From: Salinisphaera orenii subsp. halophila YIM 95161 | GTDB lineage: Bacteria > Pseudomonadota > Gammaproteobacteria > Nevskiales > Salinisphaeraceae | Assembly (NCBI RefSeq): GCF_003732545.1 | Contig: NZ_AYKF01000099.1 | Location: forward strand, 55,484-119,483 | Reading direction: 5' to 3' | DNA length: 64,000 nt | Shown here: positions 53,909 to 63,355 of the stretch, piece after piece | Layout: every line of letters begins with the position of its first letter | How positions within the stretch are numbered: the first letter of the stretch is position 1 | Made by a program: the position numbers and the translations under genes | Notes under the pieces: generated by a model | What the model saw: the letters and a program-made list of their open reading frames with translations, nothing else | The model's database searches: none | What the model was told of the DNA's origin: nothing

Positions 53909-55193
53909 ACGTTATTCACGACCGGCACGATGGCGCGTGCTGCTGGTCGCCTGCGGCGTGGCGATCGGGCTGATCGGCTGCGGCAGCGACGCCGCGCTCG
54001 AGGCGCCGTCATCCACACACGATCAGCCGAGCCAGGACAGCGCGTCGCATGGCCACCCCCGGGGCAAGGACGCGAGCGATCACGACGCGCACGAAGGCCA
54101 TGGCGAAACGCCCGACCGTGTCGAACTCGACGCCGACCAGCGCGCCGCGCTCGATCTCGAGATCGGCACCGCCCTCGCGGGCAGCGCCGAGGCCGTGGTC
54201 ACCGCGCCCGCAACGTTGCGCTTCGACGCCGATCGCGTGGCACGCGTCGGCCCGCGGCTGCGGGCCAAGGTGCGCACGGTCGAGGCCGATCTCGGCGATA
54301 CGGTGGCCGCGGGCGATGTGCTCGCGGTGCTTGATAGCGTCGAGCTGGGTCAAGCCAAGGCGGCGTATCTCACTGCGGCGGCGCGCTATCGCACCCGCGC
54401 GGCCGCCTACGAGCGCGATCGCGGTTTGGCCGAAGATCAGATCGTGAGCGAATCCGACGTCGCGGAGTCGCGCGCCGACTATCGTCAAGCCAAGGCCGAG
54501 CGGCGCGCCGCCCGCGCCGAGCTTGCCCTGTACGGGATGGACGAGGCCGCGATCGATGCCGTCGACGACGACAGCGACGCGCCGTTGTCGCGCCTGGCGC
54601 TCACCGCACCACGGGCCGGGCGTATCGCCCGTCGCGATCTGGTGGCCGGCGAGACGGTCGGGCCCGACGAAACGCCGATCCATGTGGTCGATAACAGCCG
54701 CATGTGGCTGTTGATCAAGGCTGCGGAAAAGGCGCTGCCCCGAATCGCCGTGGGCCAGACCGTGCGCTTCGACGTGCGGCCGTTGCCCGGCGAGACGTTC
54801 ACCGGCCGTATCGACTGGATCGCGCCCGAACTCGACCCCGAGTCGCGCAGCGTGCGCGTACGGGCGGTCGTCGACAATCCGAACGACCGTCTGAAAGCCG
54901 GCATGTTTGCGACCGCGCGGATCGAGACCGGAAAAGCCCGCGACAGCGGGGCGGCCCATGCGCTGGTGCCGATCGATGCGGTCCAGCAGATCGGTGAGCG
55001 GGCGGGCGTGTTGGTGCCCGGCGAGCACGCGGGCGCGTTCATGTTCACGCCGGTGAGCACAGGCGCGGAGAGCGGCGATGTCGTCGAGATCACGCAGGGG
55101 CTGTCGCCCGGCGATGCGCTGGTCACGGCCGGCGCCTTCGATCTCAAGGCGGCACTGACCGCGGGTGGCCGTAGTGCCGCCCACAGCCACTGA
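53901..55193 (+). CDS. czcB: CzcB-type periplasmic adaptor, lipoprotein with His-rich region
   Basis: The 430-residue product has a lipoprotein-like signal (VAIGLIGCGSD) and a His/Asp-rich stretch (HGHPRGKDASDHDAHEGHG, about 50-68) able to bind metal. The membrane-fusion body follows: barrel-sandwich (LRAKVRTVEADLGDTVAAGDVLAVLDS), coiled coil (about 150-205), and beta-barrel (FTGRIDWIAPELDPESRSVRVRA). It joins CzcA to CzcC. Confidence 0.9.
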   Translation: MNKRYSRPARWRVLLVACGVAIGLIGCGSDAALEAPSSTHDQPSQDSASHGHPRGKDASDHDAHEGHGETPDRVELDADQRAALDLEIGTALAGSAEAVVTAPATLRFDADRVARVGPRLRAKVRTVEADLGDTVAAGDVLAVLDSVELGQAKAAYLTAAARYRTRAAAYERDRGLAEDQIVSESDVAESRADYRQAKAERRAARAELALYGMDEAAIDAVDDDSDAPLSRLALTAPRAGRIARRDLVAGETVGPDETPIHVVDNSRMWLLIKAAEKALPRIAVGQTVRFDVRPLPGETFTGRIDWIAPELDPESRSVRVRAVVDNPNDRLKAGMFATARIETGKARDSGAAHALVPIDAVQQIGERAGVLVPGEHAGAFMFTPVSTGAESGDVVEITQGLSPGDALVTAGAFDLKAALTAGGRSAAHSH

Positions 55194-55208
55194 CCCCGGA
55201 GCGCTCTC

Positions 55209-58200
55209 ATGATCAATAAACTGATCCGCCTGGCGATGGCGAACCGGCTGATGGTGCTCGTGGTCGTCGCCGCGCTCGCCGTGGCCGGGGCGCTGTCCTG
55301 GCGCGCATTACCCCTGGACGCGTTTCCCGACGCCACGCCGCCGCTGGTACAGGTCTATACCGCCAGTCCCGGACTGTCGCCGGTGGATGTGGAAACGCTG
55401 ATTTCTTATCCGATCGAAATCAGCATGTATGGCCTGCCGCAACTCGAGCGCGTGCAGTCCACCTCGATTTTCGGCCTGTCGCGGGTCGATATCTATTTCG
55501 AGGACGGTACCGATATCTACTTCGCGCGCCGGCTGGTCAACGAGCGGCTGGCCGACGCCCGGCGCGAGATGCCGGAAGGGCTGGGCGAACCCCAGCTCGG
55601 CCCGCTGACCACCGGGCTCGGACGTATTCTGATGTATTCGGTGGAGAACGAGGCGGGTGGCGATCATTCGCTCACCGAGCTGCGCACCGCGCAGGACTGG
55701 ATCGTCAAACCGCAGCTACGCACGGTCGACGGCGTGACCGGCGTGCTCTCGATCGGCGGCTTCGAAAAGCAGTACCAGGTCGCGCTCGACATGGCCGCGC
55801 TGACCGCGCGCAGCCTTACCCCGGCGGACGTGCGCGATGCCCTACGGCGCAACAACCGCAACGTGGGCGCGTCCTATATCGAACGCGGCGGGGAAGAGGC
55901 AATCATCCGCGGGTATGGCTGGGTTTCGCCCGGCGATGCGGGGCTCGAAAACCTGCGTCAAACCCGAGTCACGACCACGGACAGCGGCACGCCGGTCACC
56001 TTGGGCGACGTGGCGAGCGTCGACTACGGCCGCGGGATCCGGCGTGGCGCAGAGCTTGCCAACGGCGAGGAATCGGTGGCCGGTTACGTGCTCAAGCTCA
56101 TTGGCGCCGACACCCAGCGCGTGCTCGAGGACGTGAACGCGAAGCTGGCCGAGATCAACGACTCTCTCCCCGAGGGCATGACGACGTCCGTGTATTACTC
56201 ACAGGCCGAACTCGTCGACAAGGCCACAGGCACGGTAATCGAGGCGCTGTCGATCGGTGCCGTGCTGGTACTGGTGTTGCTGTATCTGTTTCTCGGCAAC
56301 CTGCGCTCTACGCTGATCGTAATTTCCAGCGTGCCCTTGTCACTGCTAATCGCGTTCGTGGCCATGCGCGCGGCCGGGCTGTCGGCCAATCTCATGAGCC
56401 TGGGCGGGCTGGCGATCGGTATCGGCATGATGGTCGACGGCTCGGTGGTGATGATCGAGAACATCTTTCGTCATTTCGAAAGCGACTCCGTAGACGACCG
56501 GCCGATGGCCGCGCGTATCGGCGCGGCCGCACAGGAAGTCGGGCGCCCCATCGTGTTCGCGGTGGCGATCGTGATCATCGTGTTCATCCCGTTGTTCTCG
56601 CTCGAGGGCGCCGAGGGCAAGCTGTTCTCGCCCATGGCCTACACGATCAGCTTTGCGCTGGCCGGCGCGCTGGCGCTATCGCTCACGCTCGTGCCGGTAC
56701 TTGCGCTGTTGTCCTTCAAGCGGGCCGAGATCGTGAGCGAACCCAGGCTGGTGGCCTGGCTCAAGGCCGGCTATCGGCCGTTGCGCGATGCCGTGCTGCG
56801 CGCGCCGGCGGTAGTGTTCGGCGTGACGCTCGCATTGTTTGCGGCGAGCCTCGCCGTGTTTCCACAGCTGGGTACCGAGTTTCTGCCCACGCTGCGCGAG
56901 GGCACGTTCATGGTCCGCTCGACGCTGCCGCCGGGGGCGAGTCTCGACTCGGCGATTGGCTACGGCAAGCGGATCCAGAATACGGTCACCGAGTTCGACG
57001 ACGTCACCGGCGCCTATTCGCGCGTGGGCCGGGCCGAGGTGGGCGGCGACCCGGAGCCGGTCAACGTGGTCGCGACCACGATCAATCTCAAACCGCTCGC
57101 CGACTGGACATCCGGCTATTCCTACGAAGGGCTGCAGAATGCGATGAGCCAGCGCCTCGGCGAGACGGTGCCGGGGCTGGCCAACAACTTCTCGCAGCCG
57201 ATCCAGCTGCGCACCGACGAACTGCTCTCCGGCGTACAGGCCCAGCTTGTGGTGAGCATCTTCGGCGACGATCTCGACCGGCTGTCGGAGCTCGGCGGCG
57301 AGGTCGCCGGGCTCGCACGCAACACCGAAGGTGCCGTCGACGTGCGTGTACAGCAGCAGGGCGGCAAACAACAGGTCGTGATCCACCCCGATCGCGGGGC
57401 GCTGGCGCGCTACGGGCTCAGCGTCGATGCGGTATTACAGACCGTGTCGCTCGGCGTCGGCGGCGAGGCGGTGGGCCAGGTGTTCGACGGGGTGCGTCGT
57501 TTCGATATCTTCATGCGCCTGCAGGCCGATCAGCGTGAACGCGTGGCGAATCTGCGCGAGCTGTCGTTGCGCACGCCCGACGGAGCGCTCGTGCCGCTGT
57601 CACGGGTGGCCGATATCGAGGTCTATACCGGCCCGAAGAAGATATCGCGCTCGAACGCCAGTCGGCGGCTCTACGTACAGATGAACGTACGCGGGCGCGA
57701 CATGGGTGGCGTGGTCGACGATCTGCGGGTGGCGATCGATCGCCAGATCGACATGCCGGCCGGCTATTTCGTGGACTTCGGCGGCCAGTTCGAGAATCAG
57801 CAGCGCGCGATGCAGCGGCTGTATCTGGTCGTGCCGGTCACTCTCGGGCTGATCTTCATCCTGCTCTACAGCGCGTTCGCAAGCCTGCGCTATGCCGCGC
57901 TGATATTCCTGAACGTGCCGTTCGCGGTGATCGGCGGCATCTTCACGCTCTGGCTGTCGGGGTTGTATCTGTCCGTGCCGGCCGCGGTGGGCTTCATCGC
58001 CGTTTTCGGCGTGGCGGTCCAGAACGGCGTGGTGCTGGTGGCCTATATCAACCAGCTGCGAGAGCAGGGCATGGCCATGGACGAGGCCGTGCGCACCGGC
58101 GCCGAACATCGCCTGCGGCCGGTGTTGATGACCGCGCTCACCGCCATACTCGGGCTCATTCCGCTGCTGCTGGCCGACGGCATCGGCTCCAACGTGCAGC

Positions 58201-58313
58201 GACCGCTGGCCGCGGTCGTGATCGGCGGGCTGGTGACTTCGACGCTGCTCACGCTGTTGGTGCTGCCGAGCGTCTATCGCTGGTTTGCGCACCCGGCGGG
58301 AGAGACATCATGA
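55209..58313 (+). CDS. czcA: CzcA-type heavy-metal RND pump
   Basis: The 1034-residue inner-membrane pump has 12 membrane helices and two large periplasmic loops. The TM4 motif is GIGMMVDGSVVMIEN, with the proton-relay Asp. It differs from the DFG...DGA form of the well-known Zn/Co/Cd CzcA and from the CusA form, so the metal is uncertain. GGAG precedes the ATG. The IFRHFE and RPIVFAVAIVIIVFIPLFSLEG stretches confirm the heavy-metal RND branch. Confidence 0.9.
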   Translation: MINKLIRLAMANRLMVLVVVAALAVAGALSWRALPLDAFPDATPPLVQVYTASPGLSPVDVETLISYPIEISMYGLPQLERVQSTSIFGLSRVDIYFEDGTDIYFARRLVNERLADARREMPEGLGEPQLGPLTTGLGRILMYSVENEAGGDHSLTELRTAQDWIVKPQLRTVDGVTGVLSIGGFEKQYQVALDMAALTARSLTPADVRDALRRNNRNVGASYIERGGEEAIIRGYGWVSPGDAGLENLRQTRVTTTDSGTPVTLGDVASVDYGRGIRRGAELANGEESVAGYVLKLIGADTQRVLEDVNAKLAEINDSLPEGMTTSVYYSQAELVDKATGTVIEALSIGAVLVLVLLYLFLGNLRSTLIVISSVPLSLLIAFVAMRAAGLSANLMSLGGLAIGIGMMVDGSVVMIENIFRHFESDSVDDRPMAARIGAAAQEVGRPIVFAVAIVIIVFIPLFSLEGAEGKLFSPMAYTISFALAGALALSLTLVPVLALLSFKRAEIVSEPRLVAWLKAGYRPLRDAVLRAPAVVFGVTLALFAASLAVFPQLGTEFLPTLREGTFMVRSTLPPGASLDSAIGYGKRIQNTVTEFDDVTGAYSRVGRAEVGGDPEPVNVVATTINLKPLADWTSGYSYEGLQNAMSQRLGETVPGLANNFSQPIQLRTDELLSGVQAQLVVSIFGDDLDRLSELGGEVAGLARNTEGAVDVRVQQQGGKQQVVIHPDRGALARYGLSVDAVLQTVSLGVGGEAVGQVFDGVRRFDIFMRLQADQRERVANLRELSLRTPDGALVPLSRVADIEVYTGPKKISRSNASRRLYVQMNVRGRDMGGVVDDLRVAIDRQIDMPAGYFVDFGGQFENQQRAMQRLYLVVPVTLGLIFILLYSAFASLRYAALIFLNVPFAVIGGIFTLWLSGLYLSVPAAVGFIAVFGVAVQNGVVLVAYINQLREQGMAMDEAVRTGAEHRLRPVLMTALTAILGLIPLLLADGIGSNVQRPLAAVVIGGLVTSTLLTLLVLPSVYRWFAHPAGETS

Positions 58314-58445
58314 CGATGCATCGGCGTAGAGTCGGCCGCTACGGCGCGAACTCGCGTCACCGGCCGTGGTCCCGGCCTTGTCTTTCCAGGGAACAGGCAA
58401 CACATCCTGGTTCCGAACACCTCGAGCCCGCGAGGCCTGGTCACC

Positions 58446-58712
58446 ATGCTCGAAACGCTGATCGCCCTGATCGCAGTCCTGCCGGTCATCTGGGCGCATT
58501 ACCTGGTTCGCCGGCACACTCGATACCCGTTGACCACGCACGCGCTTCTCATCGTGCCGGGGCTGCTTTTCGGCGGCGTGTGTGCGTTCTATGCACGCAC
58601 CGACCCGGCCGGCGCCCACGGGCTCGCTGCGTTCTCTGCCGGTTTCGGTGCGGTGCATCTGCCGGGCGCGGTCGTGCTGTCGATCAAGCACGCGCGCGCG
58701 CGGGGCCACTGA
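58446..58712 (+). CDS. Small membrane protein of unknown function
   Basis: The 88-residue frame encodes three hydrophobic segments (LIALIAVLPVIWAHYLV, LLIVPGLLFGGVCAF, GLAAFSAGFGAVHLPGAVVL). No ribosome site is evident before the ATG. Composition and helices favour a real inner-membrane protein. It follows the czc genes by 130 bases; a role with them is not shown. Confidence 0.55.
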   Translation: MLETLIALIAVLPVIWAHYLVRRHTRYPLTTHALLIVPGLLFGGVCAFYARTDPAGAHGLAAFSAGFGAVHLPGAVVLSIKHARARGH

Positions 58713-58770
58713 GGCGCCGCGTTGGACGGACTGCCGGTCGAGGGCGAGTCCTACCGGCAGCCGCAGCGCC

Positions 58771-58968
58771 TCAGGCGCGCGCGTGCTGCAGCCGCGCCCG
58801 GCGCAGCGCCAGATACTGGCAGCCAAGGATGAAGACCGCCGCGGCCACTACCGCCGTTTGCAAGCCCTCGGCCGTGAACGCGGTCGCGAGACCGCCCAGA
58901 CCGAGCGCCAGGGCGACCAGTGTGATCACCCAGGACGAGAAACCGAACTGCCGAACGTTGAACAGCAT
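58771..58968 (-). CDS. Small two-helix membrane protein
   Basis: The 65-residue product starts MLFNVRQFGFSSWVITLVAL and has two membrane helices with a short turn, then a basic tail (RRARLQHARA). An AGGAGAC site lies five bases before the ATG. It converges on the previous small membrane gene. I do not recognise it; a stress-related membrane peptide is possible. Confidence 0.65.
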   Translation of the reverse strand: MLFNVRQFGFSSWVITLVALALGLGGLATAFTAEGLQTAVVAAAVFILGCQYLALRRARLQHARA

Positions 58969-60033
58969 GGCTGTCTCCTGAAGAAACCGAATATGCTTTG
59001 AAAAGAGGGGCCACCGGAACGCCACGATGCGTCGACCCGGTAATTATACGGAGGGATATGGGGCGTTCGCGGCTGATATCAACGCGCCGCGGCCGCATTT
59101 CCCGCCCGATCCGGGCGGTTTGCGGGCGGTCCGATCGGGCGGCCACGAGTCGCCGGCCGCGCAAGCCTGTACTTGATCATGCACAAAGCGCAGCCGGAGC
59201 CGATATGCAGGATCGTTCGACGGGTTGGCGCGTCTGGACGCCGCGACTCGGCCCGGGTTTCGCGCTGATGCGCGAGTCACTTTTCCTGCTTGCCCAAGAA
59301 AGTTAACCGAAAGAAGGGCACCCGACACAGCGCCGGCGATGCCGGTTGACGCCGGCGCGCCGCGGCGACGGGTTTACAGCGAAAACGCACGTCGCGTTGG
59401 CGACGCTCGAACAGGCGGCCCCGCACCGGCGCGCTGCGCCGGACACCCGTCGCCCCGACGCGTCGGTGTCGCTGCGTAGACGGGACTTGAATGCAGAAAC
59501 GATAGTAGGGCCCGGCTGACGATCGCGCATGACCAAGAGCCTGCGTGAGGCCACGCAGCGATGACTCCGGACTGCCGCATTGACGTCGCATCACGGTTTC
59601 GAGATGGCCGCACGACACGCCGCGTGGCCCGCGCTCGTGACGGCCGGGTTTTCGGTCGTCCACCACAGCGCAAGCGCTCCGATCGGGACACGACGACCAT
59701 CGCAATGGCACCGCGCAACCGCGCCGTCAGGCCCAGGCGGCTGTGCTTGCCGTCACGCACACGCTGGGGCCGCGAGCGCGCGCATCCGTGGCCACGCGCG
59801 CATCCGTGGCCACCGGAACACCGCGAGCTGCCGGCCGAGCGGCCCAAGCAGATCATCGTCCGATGATGGTTTATGATTCGCTCCCCGCGCATGAAGACAG
59901 CTGGTGAGAGGGCTCCCGCGGCGATGTTCGGTCCACAGATTGCGCCCCTAGCGACGCCGGGCCCGGGGCCCGAGGCGGCGACCGTGGGCAGGGGTCCCGC
60001 GACGCGTCCGATCGGGTGCGACGAGGTCGCGTC
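58969..60033. other. Long intergenic region with a short tandem repeat
   Basis: Frames in this kilobase are Arg-rich and lack ribosome sites. It contains an 18-base tandem duplication at 59778-59813. At 59285-59325 a segment with GCCCAAGAAAGTTAACC and GAAGGGCACCC resembles a conserved extragenic element I have seen near other proteobacterial genes, but I cannot verify that here. Confidence 0.4.
59778..59813. repeat. 18-base tandem duplication
   Basis: GCGCGCATCCGTGGCCAC occurs twice in direct succession. It lies in the intergenic region upstream of the CDF gene. It contains the half-palindrome GTGGCCAC and could be a slippage product or a doubled protein-binding site. Confidence 0.55.
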
Positions 60034-60939
60034 ATGAGCCCAACGCCGCGCATGCACCGGACGATCATGCTCGCGCTGGGCAGCGTGGGCGTCGGCGTGG
60101 TGGTGCTTGCGCTGAAGTATCTCGCGTACTGGATCACCGGCAGCGTGGCGCTGTACTCCGACGCCCTGGAGAGCGTGATCAACATCGTGGCCGCGGGCGC
60201 CGCGGTGGTGGCGCTGCGCGTGAGCGCGATGCCGGCCGACGACAATCATCCCTTCGGGCACTCCAAGGCCGAGTATTTCTCTTCGGTCATCGAGGGCGTG
60301 CTGATCGTGATCGCGGCCCTGGCGATCCTGCGCGAGGCCTACCACACGCTGGGGGCGCCGCAGCCGCTCCAGGCGCCGGCCGAGGGTCTGGCTCTCAATG
60401 CGCTGGCGACGCTGATCAACGGCATCTGGTCCTGGGTGCTGATCCGGGAGGGGCGCAGGCTGCGCTCGCTGGCCCTGGTCGCCGACGGCAAGCATCTGCT
60501 GACCGATGTCGTGACTTCGCTGGGCGTGTTCGCGGGGGTCGTGCTGGTCGGTCTGACCGGCTGGTTGATCCTCGATCCGCTGCTGGCGGCGCTGGTCGCG
60601 CTCAATATCCTCTGGTCGGGCTGGAAGCTCGTGCGCGAGTCCGTCGGCGGCCTGATGGACGAATCGGTGCCGCAGGAGGAGCTCGACCGAATACGCGCGG
60701 TGATCTTCGAGCACGCTCAGGGGGCCTATCAGGCGCACGACCTGCGGACCCGGCATGCCGGCCGGCGCACGTTCATCGAGTTCCATCTGGTCGTGGCCGG
60801 GCAGATGCCGGTCCGCGACGCCCACGCGATCTGTGATCGACTCGAGGCCGCGCTGCACGAGACCGTGGCCAACAGCACGGTGACGATCCACGTCGAGCCC
60901 GAGGACAAGGCCAAGGTCTCCGACGTCTACGTGCCTTGA
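60034..60939 (+). CDS. Cation diffusion facilitator transporter
   Basis: The 301-residue protein has six membrane helices with the TM2 metal site in LYSDALESVINIV and the TM5 site in GKHLLTDVVTS (HxxxD), and a C-terminal cytoplasmic metallochaperone-like domain (HDLRTRHAGRRTFIEFHLVV). It exports divalent metals such as Zn or Fe/Mn in exchange for protons. ATG 60034 has GAGG upstream; a GTG six codons earlier is possible. It adds to the czc pump nearby. Confidence 0.9.
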   Translation: MSPTPRMHRTIMLALGSVGVGVVVLALKYLAYWITGSVALYSDALESVINIVAAGAAVVALRVSAMPADDNHPFGHSKAEYFSSVIEGVLIVIAALAILREAYHTLGAPQPLQAPAEGLALNALATLINGIWSWVLIREGRRLRSLALVADGKHLLTDVVTSLGVFAGVVLVGLTGWLILDPLLAALVALNILWSGWKLVRESVGGLMDESVPQEELDRIRAVIFEHAQGAYQAHDLRTRHAGRRTFIEFHLVVAGQMPVRDAHAICDRLEAALHETVANSTVTIHVEPEDKAKVSDVYVP

Positions 60940-61325
60940 AGGCGCGGGGCATCCACGCGTTGACAAGGCGCCGAAGCGCGACCTCCGATCGTGTCGTCGC
61001 GCGAGCGGGCAGGGCCTTGAGGCCATATCCGCGCAACACCGTCCGGGCCCGTTCGGCCGCGGGACCGCCGGCTCGTGATCGGCCGACGCGACGCCGCGAT
61101 TCAGCTTTGCAGCACCGGTGGCGCGTGCGGCGTCCTTCGATGTTGCACCGGAACCGGCCGCCGGGCGGCAGCGGGGTCGGCCGGTTTTCGTTGCGCCGCG
61201 ACTTGTAAAACGCGCGGCCAGCGCAATCTAGCCCGGTACGAATGTACCGGCGACCCGCGCGTCGCCGCGCCCGCGGCGCCAGTGTTCGTATCGCCGTATC
61301 CACTCTTCTGCCACGTGCCCGCTGC
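60940..61325. other. Intergenic region with a terminator-like hairpin
   Basis: No gene is seen in this 386-base stretch. AACCGGCC (61152-61159) pairs with GGCCGGTT (61178-61185), followed by TT and CG, a weak forward terminator about 210 bases past the CDF gene. The promoter of the MATE gene should lie after it. Confidence 0.45.
61152..61187 (+). terminator. Possible terminator after the CDF gene
   Basis: The 8-base perfect stem AACCGGCC/GGCCGGTT with an 18-base GC-rich loop is followed by a short T run. Its distance from the stop (about 210 bases) lowers confidence. Confidence 0.4.
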
Positions 61326-62702
61326 ATGGTCGATACTCCGCCGACAGCCAGTTCCGGTGCGCTGCGCCGTCAGCTCTTCGCCCAGACCTGGCCGATGGCG
61401 ATCGGCGTGCTCTCACTGCTGGGTTTCCAGCTCGTGGATTCGGCGTTCGTCGCGCGGCTCGGTACGGAACCGCTGGCGGCGCAGTCGTTCACCTTTCCGC
61501 TGACGTTTCTCATGATCGGCGTGCAGGTGGGGCTGGGCATCGCCATGGCGGCGACGATCTCGCGCGCTATGGGCGCCGGCGACGACGATCGCGCAAAGCG
61601 CCTGGCCAGTCTCGTGCTGATCGGCGGCAGCGCCATCATGGCCGCACTCGCGGTCGGCCTCTGGCTGTTCCAGGCGCCGCTGTTCCGGATGCTGGGCGCC
61701 GACGGCGAGATGCTGGGGCGCATCCGCGCGTACTGGGCCCCGCAGCTGGCGGCGAACTGGCTCGGCGGGGTGGTCTATTTCGGCTACACGCTGTTTCGTG
61801 CCCATAACAACACCCGCCTGCCGGGCACGTTGATGGTGCTGACGAGCCTGTGCAACCTGGTGCTCGACCCGCTGCTCATATTCGGTGTCGGCGGCTGGGG
61901 CGGTTTCGGCCTGCCGGGGGCGGCAATCGCGACGATACTCGCCTTCGCCGTGGCCCTGGTCCTCCTCGTCTGGCGCGTGTCGCGCCAAGACTGGCTGAGC
62001 GGGCACGACCTGATCGGCGAGGCGAAGATCTCCACGCCGAGCTTTTTGAGCATCGCCGGCCCGGCCATGCTCAGTCAGCTGATGCCGCCATTGTCGGCCA
62101 TGGTCGCGACCGGGCTGATCGCCCGACTCGGGGATTCGGCGGTGGCGGCCTGGGGCCTGGCGAGCCGTCTCGAAACCGTGTCGCTCATGGTGGTGCTGGC
62201 ACTGACGATGTCCCTGCCGCCATGGCTCGGGCATTGCTACGGCGCCGGCAACTGGCCGCGGATCCGCGCGCTCATGCGGGTGGCGACCCAGGCGGTCGTC
62301 GTCTGGCAGCTTCTGCTCGGGATCACGATGTGCCTGCTCGCCCCCTGGATCGCCCAGGCGCTGACCGGCAATCCGGAGGTTCGGCAGGGTCTGGCGTGGC
62401 TGATCCGCTTCATGCTGCCGAGCTACGCGCTGCTCGGCCTGTGCATGCTGGTGGTATCCGCGGGCAACGCGCTGGGATGGCCGCTGCGCGCGCTGATGAT
62501 CTCGTTCGCGCGTCTGTTCGTGTGCTATCTGCCGTGCATCGCACTCGGCGTCCGGGCGGATTCGATGGTGACCGTCGGCATCGGCGCGGCGATCGGCAAT
62601 CTGCTCGCCGGCGCGCTCGCCTGTGTCGTGTTCTACCGCAGTCTACAGGGCGTGCCGGCCACAGGCTCGACCGATGCGGACCGAATCCGCGCCGAGTCAT
62701 AG
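61326..62702 (+). CDS. MATE-family multidrug/toxin exporter
   Basis: The 458-residue protein has 12 membrane helices in two related halves. LFAQTWPMAIGVLSLLGFQLVDSAFVARLG and SIAGPAMLSQLMPPLSAMV open the two halves as in NorM/DinF-like carriers. I start at ATG 61326, since the upstream frame is Arg-rich and non-membrane. It would expel cationic compounds with sodium or protons. It stands alone. Confidence 0.87.
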   Translation: MVDTPPTASSGALRRQLFAQTWPMAIGVLSLLGFQLVDSAFVARLGTEPLAAQSFTFPLTFLMIGVQVGLGIAMAATISRAMGAGDDDRAKRLASLVLIGGSAIMAALAVGLWLFQAPLFRMLGADGEMLGRIRAYWAPQLAANWLGGVVYFGYTLFRAHNNTRLPGTLMVLTSLCNLVLDPLLIFGVGGWGGFGLPGAAIATILAFAVALVLLVWRVSRQDWLSGHDLIGEAKISTPSFLSIAGPAMLSQLMPPLSAMVATGLIARLGDSAVAAWGLASRLETVSLMVVLALTMSLPPWLGHCYGAGNWPRIRALMRVATQAVVVWQLLLGITMCLLAPWIAQALTGNPEVRQGLAWLIRFMLPSYALLGLCMLVVSAGNALGWPLRALMISFARLFVCYLPCIALGVRADSMVTVGIGAAIGNLLAGALACVVFYRSLQGVPATGSTDADRIRAES

Positions 62703-62813
62703 GTGCCGCCTATGACCTCATCCTGAAATTCCATGAATACCTGAAAACCCAGCATACACAACACATTTTGGCTTCCAGGGACGCTTTGCGAGCATTTTGT
62801 TGCAGTGCAGCGC

Positions 62814-62843
62814 TTGCAAAGACACAGACCAGTGTCATATTCA
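62814..62843 (+). promoter_or_regulatory. Possible promoter for the small exported protein gene
   Basis: TTGCAA (62814-62819) and TATTCA (62838-62843) are 18 bases apart, a plausible sigma-70 pair in locally AT-richer DNA, 50 bases before the start of the next gene. Confidence 0.35.
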
Positions 62844-62893
62844 TCACTCGACTTTAGTGGTATTGACATTTTCCGTCTCAAAGGGAGTTCGAC

Positions 62894-63169
62894 ATGATCA
62901 AATTGTTCGACCGCACTCAGCTCGCCGTCGCCGCCATCGCGCTTTCCGCCGTCGCCGCACCGGCGCTCGCGGGACAGGGCAACGCCGCCGAGACGATGGT
63001 TCCGGCCTCCAGCTCGCAGGCCAGCATGCTGCGTGACGTCTCCGACAGTTCGACGTCCGACGACGCCGAGCCCGGTCACGCCGACGTGCCGGCGACGCGC
63101 AGCCAGATGCAGGTTCTGGAGCATGGGCAGGACAACGGCAATCTCCGGCGCGCCGTGGCACAGAAGTAG
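62894..63169 (+). CDS. Small exported protein with PATxxQxxxLE motif
   Basis: The 91-residue product has a signal peptide (LAVAAIALSAVAAPALA) and a short acidic mature part ending VPATRSQMQVLEHGQDNGNLRRAV. GGGAG precedes the ATG and a strong terminator follows the stop, as for a well-expressed single gene. The VPATRSQMQVLE block matches repeated blocks in the next protein. Function unknown. Confidence 0.75.
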   Translation: MIKLFDRTQLAVAAIALSAVAAPALAGQGNAAETMVPASSSQASMLRDVSDSSTSDDAEPGHADVPATRSQMQVLEHGQDNGNLRRAVAQK

Positions 63170-63204
63170 GTTCCGCTTTCGGCCATCGGCCGATGGCCGT
63201 CGCC

Positions 63205-63232
63205 AAGACCCGGCTCAGGCCGGGTCTTTTTT
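63205..63232 (+). terminator. Rho-independent terminator
   Basis: AAGACCCGGC and GCCGGGTCTT form a 10-base stem with a 4-base loop, followed by a run of T. It ends the gene at 62894-63169. Confidence 0.92.
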
Positions 63233-63355
63233 GTCCGCAATTATGCGGATTGCACGGCAGCCGGCCGAAACGTGATAGTCATAGGCTTCGAGCGCGGCGG
63301 GAGCGATCGCGCTCGTGAGGCATCGTTCGATATAAACGACAAAGAGGAGACAATG

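Noticed and set aside
59374..61026. Minus-strand open frame of 550 codons over the intergenic region and the CDF gene
   Set aside because: It is very Arg/His-rich and runs opposite a good transporter gene; no start signal is seen.
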